Shown: positions 1 through 9,904 of the stretch, piece after piece | Numbering within the stretch: the first letter of the stretch is position 1 | How the letters are laid out: each line of letters opens with the position of its first letter | Source: Hydrogenophaga sp. | GTDB taxonomy: Bacteria; Pseudomonadota; Gammaproteobacteria; Burkholderiales; Burkholderiaceae_C | NCBI GenBank assembly: GCA_011391595.1 | Contig: JAABQG010000031.1 | Coordinates: 1-42,515, forward strand | Direction: 5' to 3' | DNA: 42,515 nucleotides | Notes under the pieces: model-generated | Database searches by the model: none | The model's input: only the letters and a program-made list of their open reading frames with translations | What the model was told of the DNA's origin: nothing | Position numbers and translations under genes: made by a program

Positions 1-1198
<1,198 letters not shown>

Positions 1199-1202
<4 letters not shown>

Positions 1203-2860
1203 AACAGAACCCGGCGGAAGTCGCCCAGGATCTGGCCGAGGTAGACGTTGAAGCGCGCCGCGGCCGCACCGTCGATCACGCGGTGATCCCAGGTCAGGCT
1301 CAGCGGCAGCATCAGGCGCGGCTGGAAGGTCTTGCCGTCCCACACCGGCTCGATGGTGGACTTGCAGACGCCCAGGATGGCCACCTCGGGCGCATTGATG
1401 ATCGGCGTAAAGTAACGCCCGCCAATGCCGCCGAGGCTGGAGATCGTGAAGCAGGCGCCCGACATCTCGCCGGGGCTGAGTTTGCCGTCGCGCGCCTTCT
1501 TGGCCAGTTCGCCCATTTCCTGGCTGATCTGGAAGATGCCCTTTTTGTCGGCGTCCTTGATCACCGGCACCATCAGGCCGTTCGGCGTGTCCGCCGCGAA
1601 GCCGATGTGGAAGTACTGCTTGTAGATCAGCGCGTCGCCATCGAGCGAGCTGTTGAACTCGGGGTATTTCTTCAGCGCCGCGACGCAGGCCTTGATCAGG
1701 AAGGCCAGCATCGTGACCTTGATGCCGGACTTTTCGTTCTCCTTGTTGGTGGAGACACGGAAGGCTTCCAGGTCGGTGATGTCGCAGTCGTCATGGTTGG
1801 TGACGGCGGGAATCATGATCGCGTTGCGCAGCAGGTTGGCGCCGCTGATCTTCTTGATGCGAGAAAGCTCCTTGCGCTCGATCGGGCCGAACTTGGTGAA
1901 GTCGACCTTGGGCCAGGGAATCAGGCCCAGCTCGGAGCCACCACCGCCAGCCGGCGCGACCGGGACTTTCGCCGCCTGGGCCTGGGTCTGGGTGGTGCCG
2001 GCCATGACGGCCTGGGTGAAGGCGTGCACGTCGGCTTCGGTGATGCGACCCTTGGGCCCACTGCCCTTGACCTCCGCCAGCGGCACGCCGAGTTCACGGG
2101 CGAACTTGCGCACCGAGGGCGACGCATGGGGCAGTCCCATGGGGGCGTTGGGCGCTGGGCGTTCGGTGTCGAGCGCGGACGCCGGCGTGGCCGCGGCTGC
2201 GGACGGTGCGGCGGGCGCGGCAACAGGCGCCGGCACCGGTGACGCTGAACGCTCGACGTTAGTCGGCGAACCCTCCAGGATCGCCAGCAGGTCGCCGATG
2301 TTGACGGTGTCGCCGACCTTGACCTTCAGCTCCTTGAGCACGCCGGCGTGGCTCGATGGAATCTCCATCGACGCCTTGTCGGACTCCACGGTGATCAGGC
2401 TCTGCTCCACCTTGATGGTGTCGCCCGGTTTGACGAAGACCTCGATGACGGCGACGTCCTTGAAGTCGCCGATGTCGGGCACATGAACCGCCACCGGGCC
2501 GGAAGCGGCCGCCGCGACACTTGCAACCGCCGTAGCTTGCGGTATCGATTCAGTAGCAGACTGTGACCCGGTGACGCTGGGAACAGCCTGTTTTGACTCG
2601 GAAGCCGGGGCTGAAACGGCACCGGCCGCCTCCAGCACCAGCACCACGGAGCCCTGCTTGACCTTGTCACCCAGCGCAACGCGCAGTTCCTTGACGACGC
2701 CGGCCGTGCTCGACGGAATCTCCATCGAGGCCTTGTCGGACTCCACGGTGATCAGGCTCTGCTCGGCCGTGACCGTGTCGCCGGGCTTGACCAGCAGCTC
2801 GATCACCGCGACTTCATCGAAGTCGCCGATATCCGGGACTTGTACTTCTACCAATGCCAT
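1199..2860 (-). CDS. aceF: Dihydrolipoyllysine acetyltransferase, PDH E2 component
   Basis: E2 core of the pyruvate dehydrogenase complex: it moves the acetyl group from E1 to CoA through swinging lipoyl arms. The 553 residues hold two lipoyl domains (about 1-78 with Lys43, and 122-197 with Lys162), Ala/Pro-rich linkers, a peripheral subunit-binding domain (about 245-282, HASPSVRKFARELGV and GRITEADV) and the CoA acyltransferase domain (about 320-553). The catalytic motif DHRVIDG near residue 525 is intact. The first linker (about 87-104) contains sequence from an interspersed repeat. The gene follows aceE by 18 bases and ends in a GTGA overlap with the proteasome-like gene, so it is inside one operon. 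The ATG at 2860 is preceded by GGAGAC. Confidence 0.97.
2547..2597 (-). repeat. Interspersed repeat copy E, inside the aceF linker
   Basis: On the minus strand: TCAAAACAGGCTG, CCCAGCGTC, 15 bases, GCTAC. It is read in frame and encodes the SESKQAV to GSQSA part of the linker between lipoyl domains 1 and 2. It is closely similar to the copy in lpdA, so one insertion followed by duplication or gene conversion is possible. Confidence 0.7.
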
Positions 2861-2878
2861 GTTTGTCTCCGGATGTTG

Positions 2879-5584
2879 TTAGGCGTACAGCGGGTTGACT
2901 TTGTCAGCCTTGATGCCGTACTTCAGAATAGCCTCGGCCACCTTGGCCACCGGCACGGCGCCCTCTTCGCTGAGCGCCTTGAGCGCCGCGACCACGATGT
3001 AGTGGCGGTTGATCTCGAAGTGCTCGCGCAGTTTGCTGCGGAAGTCGCTGCGGCCAAAGCCGTCCGTGCCCAGCACCTTGTAGGTCCGGCCCTTGGGAAT
3101 GAAGGGGCGGATCTGCTCGGCGTAGGCCTTCATGTAGTCGGTGGAGGCGACGACCGGGCCGGCGTGGGCCGCGAGCTGCTGGCCGACGAAGGACACGCGG
3201 GGCTCGGCGGTCGGGTGCAGCAGGTTGTAGCGTTCGGCGTCCTGTCCGTCGCGCGTGAGTTCGTTGAAGCTCGGGCAGCTCCAGACGTTGGCGGCCACGC
3301 CCCAGTCTTTTTCCAGCAGTTCCTGCGCGGCGATCGACTCGCGCAGGATGGTGCCGCTGCCCAGCAACTGCACGCGCGGGGTCAGTTTTGCACCCTCCTT
3401 GCACAGGTACATGCCCTTGATGATCTGGTCTTCCGTGCCGGGCGTGAGGCCGGGCATGGCGTAGTTTTCGTTGAGCAGCGTCAGGTAGTAGAAGACGTTG
3501 TCCTGCTTCTCCACCATGCGCTTCAAGCCATGGTGCAGGATCACGCCGACCTCGTGCGCGAAGGTCGGGTCGTAGCTGATGCAGTTCGGGATGGTGCCGG
3601 CCATGATGTGGCTGTGGCCGTCTTCGTGCTGCAGGCCCTCGCCGTTGAGGGTGGTGCGCCCCGAGGTGCCGCCCAGCAAAAATCCGCGCGCCTGCATGTC
3701 GCCCGCGGCCCAGGCCAGGTCGCCGATGCGCTGGAAGCCGAACATCGAGTAGTACACGTAGAACGGCACCATGATGCGGTTGCTCGTGCTGTAGGAAGTC
3801 GCCGCCGCGATCCAGCTGCTCATGCCGCCGGCCTCGTTGATGCCCTCCTGCAGGATCTGGCCCTGCTTGTCTTCCTTGTAGTACATCACCTGGTCCTTGT
3901 CGACCGGGGTGTATTGCTGGCCCGCGGGGTTGTAGATGCCGATCTGGCGGAACAGGCCTTCCATGCCGAAGGTGCGGGCCTCGTCCACCAGGATGGGCAC
4001 CACGCGCGGGCCCAGCGCCTGGTCGCGCAGCAGTTGCGTCAGGAAACGCACATAGGCCTGGGTCGTGGAAATCTCGCGGCCCTCGGCCGTGGGCTCCATG
4101 ACCGACTTGAAGATGTCCAGCGACGGTACCGTGAAGCTCTCGTCGGCCTTGGTGCGGCGGTGCGGCAGGTAACCGCCGAGCGCCTTGCGGCGGTCGTGCA
4201 GATAGCGCATCTCGGGGGTGTCGTCGGCCGGTTTGTAGAACGGGATCTCGGCCAGCTGGCTGTCCGGAATCGGGATGTTGAAGCGGTCGCGGAAGATCTT
4301 GATGTCCTCGTCGGTCAGCTTCTTGGTCTGGTGCACGTTGTTCTTGCCCTCGCCGCTCTTGCCCATGCCAAAACCCTTGACGGTCTTGATCAGCAGCACG
4401 GTCGGCTGGCCCTTGTGGTGCACCGCCTGGTGGTAGGCGGCGTAGACCTTCTGCGGATCGTGACCGCCGCGGCGCAGCGCCCAGATGTCGTCGTCGCTCA
4501 TCTTGGCGACCATCTCCAGCGTCTTGGGATCGCGGCCGAAGAAATGCTTTCGCACATAGGCGCCGTCGTTGGCCTTGAACGCCTGATAGTCGCCGTCGAG
4601 CGTGTCCATCATCACCTTGCGAAGCGCGCCGTCCTTGTCGCGCGCCAGCAGCGGGTCCCACTCGCTGCCCCACAGCAGCTTGATCACGTTCCAGCCCGAG
4701 CCGCGGAACTCGCCTTCGAGCTCCTGGATGATCTTGCCGTTACCGCGCACCGGGCCGTCCAGGCGCTGCAGGTTGCAGTTGATGACGAAGATCAGGTTGT
4801 CCAGCTTCTCGCGCGCCGCCAGGCCGATGGCGCCCAGGCTTTCCACCTCGTCCATCTCGCCGTCGCCACAGAACACCCAGACCTTGCGGTTCTCGGTGTT
4901 GGCAATGCCACGGGCGTGCAGGTATTTCAGAAAGCGCGCCTGGTAGATCGCCATCAGCGGGCCCAGGCCCATGCTCACGGTGGGGAACTGCCAGAACTCC
5001 GGCATCAGCTTCGGGTGCGGGTAGCTCGACAGTCCCTTGCCGTCGACTTCCTGGCGGAAGTTCAACAGTTGCTCTTCGGTCAGGCGCCCTTCCATGTAAG
5101 CGCGGGCGTAGACGCCGGGGGACACGTGGCCCTGGATGTAGAGGCAGTCACCGCCATGGTTCTCGCTCTCGGCGTGCCAGAAATGGTTGAAGCCGGCGCC
5201 AAACATGTGGGCCAGCGAGGCGAACGAGCCAATGTGGCCGCCCAGGTCGCCGCCGTCGACCGGGTGATGCCGGTTGGCCTTGACCACCATGGCCATGGCG
5301 TTCCAGCGCATGTAGGCGCGCAGCCGTTCCTCGATCTCGATGTTGCCCGGGCAACGCTCTTCCTGGTCCACCTCGATGGTGTTGACGTAGCCGGTATTGG
5401 CCGAGAACGGCATGTCGATGCTGCTCTGGCGCGCGTGCTCGAGCAATTGCTCCAGCAGGAAATGGGCGCGCTCGGGGCCTTCGGCCTCGATCACGGCGGA
5501 CAAGGCGTCCATCCACTCGCGGGTTTCCTGGCGGTCTGCATCGGGGATGTTTGAACCGGATAGGTTCTCGGGTACGGCTGACAT
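2879..5584 (-). CDS. aceE: Pyruvate dehydrogenase E1 component, homodimeric type
   Basis: Thiamine diphosphate-dependent decarboxylase that starts the conversion of pyruvate to acetyl-CoA. The 901-residue length is normal for the single-chain E1p of proteobacteria. The ThDP-binding motif GDGEMDEVESLG with the downstream NCN is present, and the conserved HEDGHSH segment is seen in the second half. The ATG at 5584 is preferred over an in-frame upstream ATG because AGGAGA lies 8 bases before it; the upstream extension lies in the promoter region. It is the first gene of the PDH operon. The upstream 190 bases are AT-rich and contain palindromes that probably serve as operators, and a two-component system is transcribed in the opposite direction. 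Confidence 0.97.
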   Translation of the reverse strand: MSAVPENLSGSNIPDADRQETREWMDALSAVIEAEGPERAHFLLEQLLEHARQSSIDMPFSANTGYVNTIEVDQEERCPGNIEIEERLRAYMRWNAMAMVVKANRHHPVDGGDLGGHIGSFASLAHMFGAGFNHFWHAESENHGGDCLYIQGHVSPGVYARAYMEGRLTEEQLLNFRQEVDGKGLSSYPHPKLMPEFWQFPTVSMGLGPLMAIYQARFLKYLHARGIANTENRKVWVFCGDGEMDEVESLGAIGLAAREKLDNLIFVINCNLQRLDGPVRGNGKIIQELEGEFRGSGWNVIKLLWGSEWDPLLARDKDGALRKVMMDTLDGDYQAFKANDGAYVRKHFFGRDPKTLEMVAKMSDDDIWALRRGGHDPQKVYAAYHQAVHHKGQPTVLLIKTVKGFGMGKSGEGKNNVHQTKKLTDEDIKIFRDRFNIPIPDSQLAEIPFYKPADDTPEMRYLHDRRKALGGYLPHRRTKADESFTVPSLDIFKSVMEPTAEGREISTTQAYVRFLTQLLRDQALGPRVVPILVDEARTFGMEGLFRQIGIYNPAGQQYTPVDKDQVMYYKEDKQGQILQEGINEAGGMSSWIAAATSYSTSNRIMVPFYVYYSMFGFQRIGDLAWAAGDMQARGFLLGGTSGRTTLNGEGLQHEDGHSHIMAGTIPNCISYDPTFAHEVGVILHHGLKRMVEKQDNVFYYLTLLNENYAMPGLTPGTEDQIIKGMYLCKEGAKLTPRVQLLGSGTILRESIAAQELLEKDWGVAANVWSCPSFNELTRDGQDAERYNLLHPTAEPRVSFVGQQLAAHAGPVVASTDYMKAYAEQIRPFIPKGRTYKVLGTDGFGRSDFRSKLREHFEINRHYIVVAALKALSEEGAVPVAKVAEAILKYGIKADKVNPLYA

Positions 5585-5632
5585 CGTCTTGTCTCCTGTG
5601 GTGTTTGTCATGTAATTTAGTACGAGCACCCT

Positions 5633-5662
5633 AGTTTCGCACAAATCTTTTGAAATTTCAAA
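5633..5662 (-). promoter_or_regulatory. Candidate aceE promoter overlapping a perfect palindrome
   Basis: A perfect 14-base palindrome, TTTGAAATTTCAAA, lies at 5649-5662. On the minus strand it contains TTGAAA (5661-5656), a five-of-six match to the -35 box, followed 17 bases on by GAAACT (5638-5633), a weak -10. A protein bound to the palindrome would block the -35 region of aceE. The promoter is inferred; the palindrome is directly visible. Confidence 0.45.
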
Positions 5663-5673
5663 TTACGCTTTTT

Positions 5674-5691
5674 ATTTCTACATTATGAAAT
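5674..5691. promoter_or_regulatory. Second inverted repeat in the aceE/kinase intergenic region
   Basis: ATTTC, 8 bases, GAAAT form an inverted repeat 12 bases beyond the perfect palindrome. Both share the GAAAT/ATTTC half-site, so they may bind the same dimeric regulator. The regulator is not identified. Confidence 0.4.
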
Positions 5692-5761
5692 TTTGATTGC
5701 ATTCCAGCGCGCCTCTTTCGGGCACCAGTGCAGCACGTAGGAAATCAGGCAAGGCCTCCCC

Positions 5762-5774
5762 TACACTTGACCCC
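5762..5774 (+). promoter_or_regulatory. Candidate -10 box placed for a leaderless start of the histidine kinase
   Basis: TACACT (5762-5767) ends exactly 7 bases before the ATG at 5775, so transcription would start at or next to the start codon. No Shine-Dalgarno sequence precedes this ATG. The same hexamer with the same 7-base spacing precedes nth at 33371. No clear -35 box is seen. Confidence 0.4.
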
Positions 5775-8312
5775 ATGAGCGCCCCCCTCCCCCAGCCGAA
5801 AGCCGCCACGCCGGCGCTCGCGCCGTTCGCCTGGTGGCGGCGCTGGTGGGGAATGCAATCGCCAAACCGGCAGGACCGCTTTGCAATGCTGGCGCCACTC
5901 GCCGCCGTGGTGCTGTTCCTGGCCGCGATCGTCGCGGCCTTTGGCTACCTTCGCCTGGAGGAGGTCGAGCGCGAACAGGAAGCCGTCAAGCGCGACCTGG
6001 AGTACGCCCAGCAACGCATGCGCCTGCGCCTGCTTGAGCGGCAGGAGCAACTGATGCGGCTGGCCCGCGATATCTCGAACAAGGAAGTGGACCCCGAGGA
6101 GTTCATGGGTCGCGCCGAAACCCTGGTGGCGCAATACCCCGAGCTCATGGCCGTCACCTGGATCGACGAGCACGGCAAGATCATCGCAAGCCAGGTAACG
6201 CCCAGCCTGGCGGCCGCAAGTCCCTGGGTCGCCGGCGAGAAGCTCAAGGGCGGCGACACCGAGGGCAACTACACCTTGGCGCGCGACCTGCTGCAACCGG
6301 TCTACTCGCAGCCCATCGCCGGTACGGCCACGCTGCCTCTGCTTCAATTGCACACACCACTGACCCATCTCGGCCGGTTCTCCGGTGTGGTGCTCGGCGA
6401 GTATTCGATCGACAGCCTGCTGCGCTATGGCGTACCGACCGAAATCTCGGCCAAGTACGCAGTGGCGCTGCTGGACGGGAAAGACGCCGTCCTGGCCGGG
6501 CGTTCGATCCCCGTTCGGCAAAACACATTCGGGCTGCTGCCCTGGGCCACCCACGTCAACGAGGACGAGGCACCCGTCTCGCCCGTAGGCAACGGGCTGA
6601 TCCTGCGCGTCCAGGCATGGCGGACCTCGCTGGGTGTGATCGGCAGCGGCCTGTTCTGGCTGGTCTGCGCACTGAGCGCGATGACCGCCTGGATGCTGAT
6701 CGCCAACTGGCGGCACACACGCCGGCGCATGCACACCCAGCACGCGCTTGTGGCCGAAACCACGTTCCGCCGCGCCATGGAAAACTCGATGTCCACCGGC
6801 ATGCGCGCCCTGGACATGCAGGGGCGCATCACCTATGTCAACCCGGCTTTCTGCCAGATGACAGGCTGGTCCGAAGCGGAGCTGGTCGGTCAGACCGCGC
6901 CTTTCCCGTACTGGCCCGAGGAGGACCATGAACTGCTCAGGGCCCGCCTGCAGGAGGAGTTGAACGGCAAGATCCCGCCGGCTGGCGTGCAGTTCCGGGT
7001 CAAGCGCAAGGACCGCTCCCTGTTCGATGCCCGCCTGTATGTCTCGCCCTTGATCGATGCGCTGGGCAAGCAGTCCGGCTGGATGACATCAATGACCGAC
7101 ATCACCGAACCCAACCGCATCCGCGAGCAGCTCTCGGCCTCCTACGAACGGTTCACGACCGTCCTGGAGGCGCTGGACGCGTCTGTCTCCGTGGCGCCGC
7201 TGGGCAGCGAGGAACTGCTGTTTGCCAACAAGCTGTACCGCCTTTGGTTCGGCACCCAGGCTACCGGGCACCTGCAACTGGTCGAGCAGGCCGGCATGCC
7301 GGCACAACCCCTGTCCGACGACGGGCTGGACCACGTGGACAGCCTGGTGGGCCTGCCCACGGGCAACCTGACGGCCGCAACTTCCGAGAACGCAGAGATT
7401 TTTGTCCCCCAGCTGGGGAAATGGCTGGAGGTCCGCTCGCGTTACCTGAACTGGGTGGACGGCCGGCTCGCGCAAATGGTGATCGCCACCGACATCACGC
7501 CACGCCGAGTCGCTGAAGAGCTTTCCGCCTCCCAGGCAGAGCGCGCCCATTCGGCCAGCCGGCTCATCACCATGGGCGAGATGGCCTCCAGCGTGGCGCA
7601 TGAACTGAACCAGCCGCTGACGGCGATCAACAACTACTGCAGCGGCATGGTCTCCCGCATCAAGGACAAGAAGATCTCCGACGAAGACCTCCTCGGCGCC
7701 CTGGAGAAAACTGCGCGGCAGGCGCAGCGCGCGGGGCAGATCATCCAGCGCATCCGATCCTTCGTGAAACGCAGCGAGCCCAATCGCACCTTGTCCGACG
7801 TCCCCGGCATGGTGGCCGAGGCGGTGGAACTTGCGGAGATCGAGTTTCGGCGCCGCAACGTGCGCCTGAGCCACCACGTCGCAGCGCGGCTGCCGACACT
7901 CAATGTGGATCCGATCCTGATCGAGCAGGTGCTGGTCAACCTGATGAAAAACGCGGCGGAATCCATCGACTCCGCCCAGCGCCCGGCGGCACGCCGCAAC
8001 GTTGAACTGCGGGTCGTGCCGAAGGTGGAAGAGGGTCAGAGTGCCGTGGAGTTCAGCGTCACCGACACCGGGCAGGGGCTGGCCCCGGAAGTCATGGAGC
8101 GGCTGTTCGAGGCGTTCTTTTCCACCAAGGCCGAGGGCATGGGCATCGGGCTGAACCTGTGCCGCAGTATCGTGGAGTCGCACCACGGGAGAATGAATGC
8201 GCGGAACCTCTACAATGGGCAGGAGGTCGTCGGTTGCTGCTTCTGTTTCTGGATACCCGTCACCGATAGCCCGAAAACCGATGTATTGAAGGATTCCGGG
8301 GTAACTGCATGA
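5775..8312 (+). CDS. Membrane-bound PAS sensor histidine kinase
   Basis: An 845-residue sensor kinase. Transmembrane segments lie at about 36-59 and 284-312 and enclose a periplasmic sensing domain of about 225 residues. A PAS domain follows (about 330-450, ENSMSTGMRALDMQGRITYV) and probably a second, weaker one (about 465-590). The HisKA H-box is SSVAHELNQPLTAI with phospho-acceptor His609. The ATPase domain has the N-box NLMKNAAESI, G1 DTGQGL and G2 GMGIGL. The ATG at 5775 is chosen over an upstream TTG; it has no ribosome binding site but sits behind a TACACT box. The stop overlaps the response regulator start as ATGA, so the pair is co-translated. The ligand is unknown; divergence from the PDH operon suggests a metabolite such as a carboxylate, which is inference. 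Confidence 0.9.
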   Translation: MSAPLPQPKAATPALAPFAWWRRWWGMQSPNRQDRFAMLAPLAAVVLFLAAIVAAFGYLRLEEVEREQEAVKRDLEYAQQRMRLRLLERQEQLMRLARDISNKEVDPEEFMGRAETLVAQYPELMAVTWIDEHGKIIASQVTPSLAAASPWVAGEKLKGGDTEGNYTLARDLLQPVYSQPIAGTATLPLLQLHTPLTHLGRFSGVVLGEYSIDSLLRYGVPTEISAKYAVALLDGKDAVLAGRSIPVRQNTFGLLPWATHVNEDEAPVSPVGNGLILRVQAWRTSLGVIGSGLFWLVCALSAMTAWMLIANWRHTRRRMHTQHALVAETTFRRAMENSMSTGMRALDMQGRITYVNPAFCQMTGWSEAELVGQTAPFPYWPEEDHELLRARLQEELNGKIPPAGVQFRVKRKDRSLFDARLYVSPLIDALGKQSGWMTSMTDITEPNRIREQLSASYERFTTVLEALDASVSVAPLGSEELLFANKLYRLWFGTQATGHLQLVEQAGMPAQPLSDDGLDHVDSLVGLPTGNLTAATSENAEIFVPQLGKWLEVRSRYLNWVDGRLAQMVIATDITPRRVAEELSASQAERAHSASRLITMGEMASSVAHELNQPLTAINNYCSGMVSRIKDKKISDEDLLGALEKTARQAQRAGQIIQRIRSFVKRSEPNRTLSDVPGMVAEAVELAEIEFRRRNVRLSHHVAARLPTLNVDPILIEQVLVNLMKNAAESIDSAQRPAARRNVELRVVPKVEEGQSAVEFSVTDTGQGLAPEVMERLFEAFFSTKAEGMGIGLNLCRSIVESHHGRMNARNLYNGQEVVGCCFCFWIPVTDSPKTDVLKDSGVTA

Positions 8313-8935
8313 GCTTGATTCCAAAAAAGGGGACTGTGTATGTCGTCGATGACGACGAAGCCGTCCGCGACTCCCTGCAGTGGCTGCTTGAAGGCAAGGA
8401 TTACCGCGTTCGCTGCTTCGAGTCAGCCGAGTCCTTCCTGAGCCGCTACGACGCACGCGAGATCGCTTGCCTGATCGTGGACATCCGCATGGGCGGCATG
8501 ACCGGGCTGGAGCTTCAGGACCGCCTGATTGAACGCCGCTCCCCGCTGCCCATCGTCTTCATCACCGGCCACGGCGATGTGCCCATGGCGGTGACCACCA
8601 TGAAAAAGGGCGCGATGGATTTCATCCAGAAGCCCTTCAATGAGGAGTCGCTGGCGACTCTGGTCGAGCGCATGCTCGCCCACGCGCGCGATGCCTTTTC
8701 GGAGCACCAGCAATCTGCCAGCCGGGACGCACTGATCTCCAAGCTCACCGGGCGTGAAGCGCAAGTCCTCGAGCGCATCGTGGCCGGCCGGCTGAACAAG
8801 CAGATTGCCGACGATCTGGGCATCAGTATCAAGACAGTCGAGGCGCACCGCGCCAACATCATGGAAAAGCTCAACGCCAACACGGTCGCGGACCTGTTGA
8901 AAATCGCCCTGGGGCAAAACGCGCCCAAAGCCTGA
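8309..8935 (+). CDS. Response regulator, FixJ/TtrR type with LuxR-like HTH
   Basis: A 208-residue two-domain regulator. The receiver domain (about 8-125) has the acidic pocket DDD (14-16), phospho-acceptor Asp58 in VDIRMGG, and the conserved Thr and Lys (FITGHGD, FIQKPF). The C-terminal half is a LuxR/FixJ HTH (LTGREAQVLERIVAG to IKTVEAHRANIMEKL). The ATG overlaps the kinase stop by four bases, so the kinase at 5775 is its likely partner. It is expected to activate or repress transcription when phosphorylated; targets are unknown. The palindromes upstream of aceE are natural candidates because the pair is divergent from that operon. Confidence 0.93.
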   Translation: MSLIPKKGTVYVVDDDEAVRDSLQWLLEGKDYRVRCFESAESFLSRYDAREIACLIVDIRMGGMTGLELQDRLIERRSPLPIVFITGHGDVPMAVTTMKKGAMDFIQKPFNEESLATLVERMLAHARDAFSEHQQSASRDALISKLTGREAQVLERIVAGRLNKQIADDLGISIKTVEAHRANIMEKLNANTVADLLKIALGQNAPKA

Positions 8936-8959
8936 CGAACTCAGGGTTCCCGCTGCTCG

Positions 8960-8995
8960 CGCCCGTGGTTCCAGGACTTGCGGGCGTTTTTGTTT
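8960..8995 (+). terminator. Rho-independent terminator after the two-component system
   Basis: CGCCCG (8960-8965) pairs with CGGGCG (8981-8986) around a 15-base loop, followed by TTTTTGTTT. It lies 25 bases after the response regulator stop and just before folD, so folD probably has its own promoter or relies on readthrough. Confidence 0.65.
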
Positions 8996-9007
8996 GAAGG
9001 ATGACTC

Positions 9008-9868
9008 ATGACAGCCCAACTCATTGACGGCGTTGCCCTTTCGGCCCGGCTTCGCGCCGACGTCGCCACGCGGATTGGCGCACTCAAGGCGCACGGGGTC
9101 ACACCCGGACTGGCCGTCATCCTGGTCGGCGACGATCCGGCCAGCGCGGTCTATGTGCGCAACAAGGTCAAGGCCTGTGCCGATACCGGGGTTCACTCGG
9201 TGTTCGAAAAATACGAGGCGTCCCTGACGGAGGCGCAACTGCTCGACCGCATTGCCGCACTCAACGCAGACCCGGCTGTCCACGGCATCCTGGTGCAGAT
9301 GCCACTGCCCAGGCACATCAACCCGCACAAGGTGATCGAGGCCATTTCAACCCGCAAGGACGTGGACGGCTATGCCACCCTGAGCGCCGGCGAACTGATG
9401 ACCGGGCAACCGGGCTTTAGGCCCTGCACGCCCTATGGGTGCATGAAGCTGATCGAAAGCACGGGCATCGAACTGCGCGGCAAACATGCCGTGGTCATCG
9501 GCCGCAGCAATACGGTCGGCAAGCCCATGGCGCTGCTGCTGTTACAGGCCAACGCCACGGTGACCGTGTGCCACAGCGCCACCGCCGACATCGGCCACCA
9601 CACGCGTCAGGCCGACGTCATCGTCGCCGCCGTGGGCAAGCGCAACGTGCTCACCGCCGACATGGTCAAGCCCGGCGCCGTGGTCATCGACGTCGGCATG
9701 AATCGCAACGACGAGGGCAAGCTCTGCGGCGACGTCGACTTTGCCGGTGTGAAGGAGATCGCGAGCTACATCACCCCCGTGCCCGGCGGGGTTGGCCCCA
9801 TGACCATTACGATGCTGCTGGTAAACACGCTGGAGGCCGCCGGACGCGCCGCCCAGGCCTCAGCGTGA
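9008..9868 (+). CDS. folD: Bifunctional methylenetetrahydrofolate dehydrogenase/cyclohydrolase
   Basis: Interconverts 5,10-methylene-, methenyl- and 10-formyl-tetrahydrofolate in cytoplasmic one-carbon metabolism using NADP. The 286-residue length is standard. Family motifs are present: [13 protein letters not shown] with the catalytic lysine, the segment [29 protein letters not shown] of the NADP-binding fold, and the C-terminal [13 protein letters not shown]. The ATG at 9008 is preceded by the GAAGGATG stretch, which gives a usable ribosome site. It stands between a terminator and an oligopeptidase gene that follows by 36 bases. Confidence 0.97.
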   Translation: MTAQLIDGVALSARLRADVATRIGALKAHGVTPGLAVILVGDDPASAVYVRNKVKACADTGVHSVFEKYEASLTEAQLLDRIAALNADPAVHGILVQMPLPRHINPHKVIEAISTRKDVDGYATLSAGELMTGQPGFRPCTPYGCMKLIESTGIELRGKHAVVIGRSNTVGKPMALLLLQANATVTVCHSATADIGHHTRQADVIVAAVGKRNVLTADMVKPGAVVIDVGMNRNDEGKLCGDVDFAGVKEIASYITPVPGGVGPMTITMLLVNTLEAAGRAAQASA

Positions 9869-9904
9869 ACTTGAACTGACCCCGGACGACGCCAACTGAG
9901 TTCC

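Noticed and set aside
1283..2242. Open frames opposite aceF as possible genes
   Set aside because: They follow the reverse complement of the E2 catalytic and linker codons, carry no ribosome site and have no recognisable domain.
2840..5554. A very long open frame on the plus strand, about 900 codons, opposite aceE
   Set aside because: It is an antisense shadow caused by the high GC codon use of aceE; the translation has no family motifs, while the minus strand encodes a complete E1 protein.
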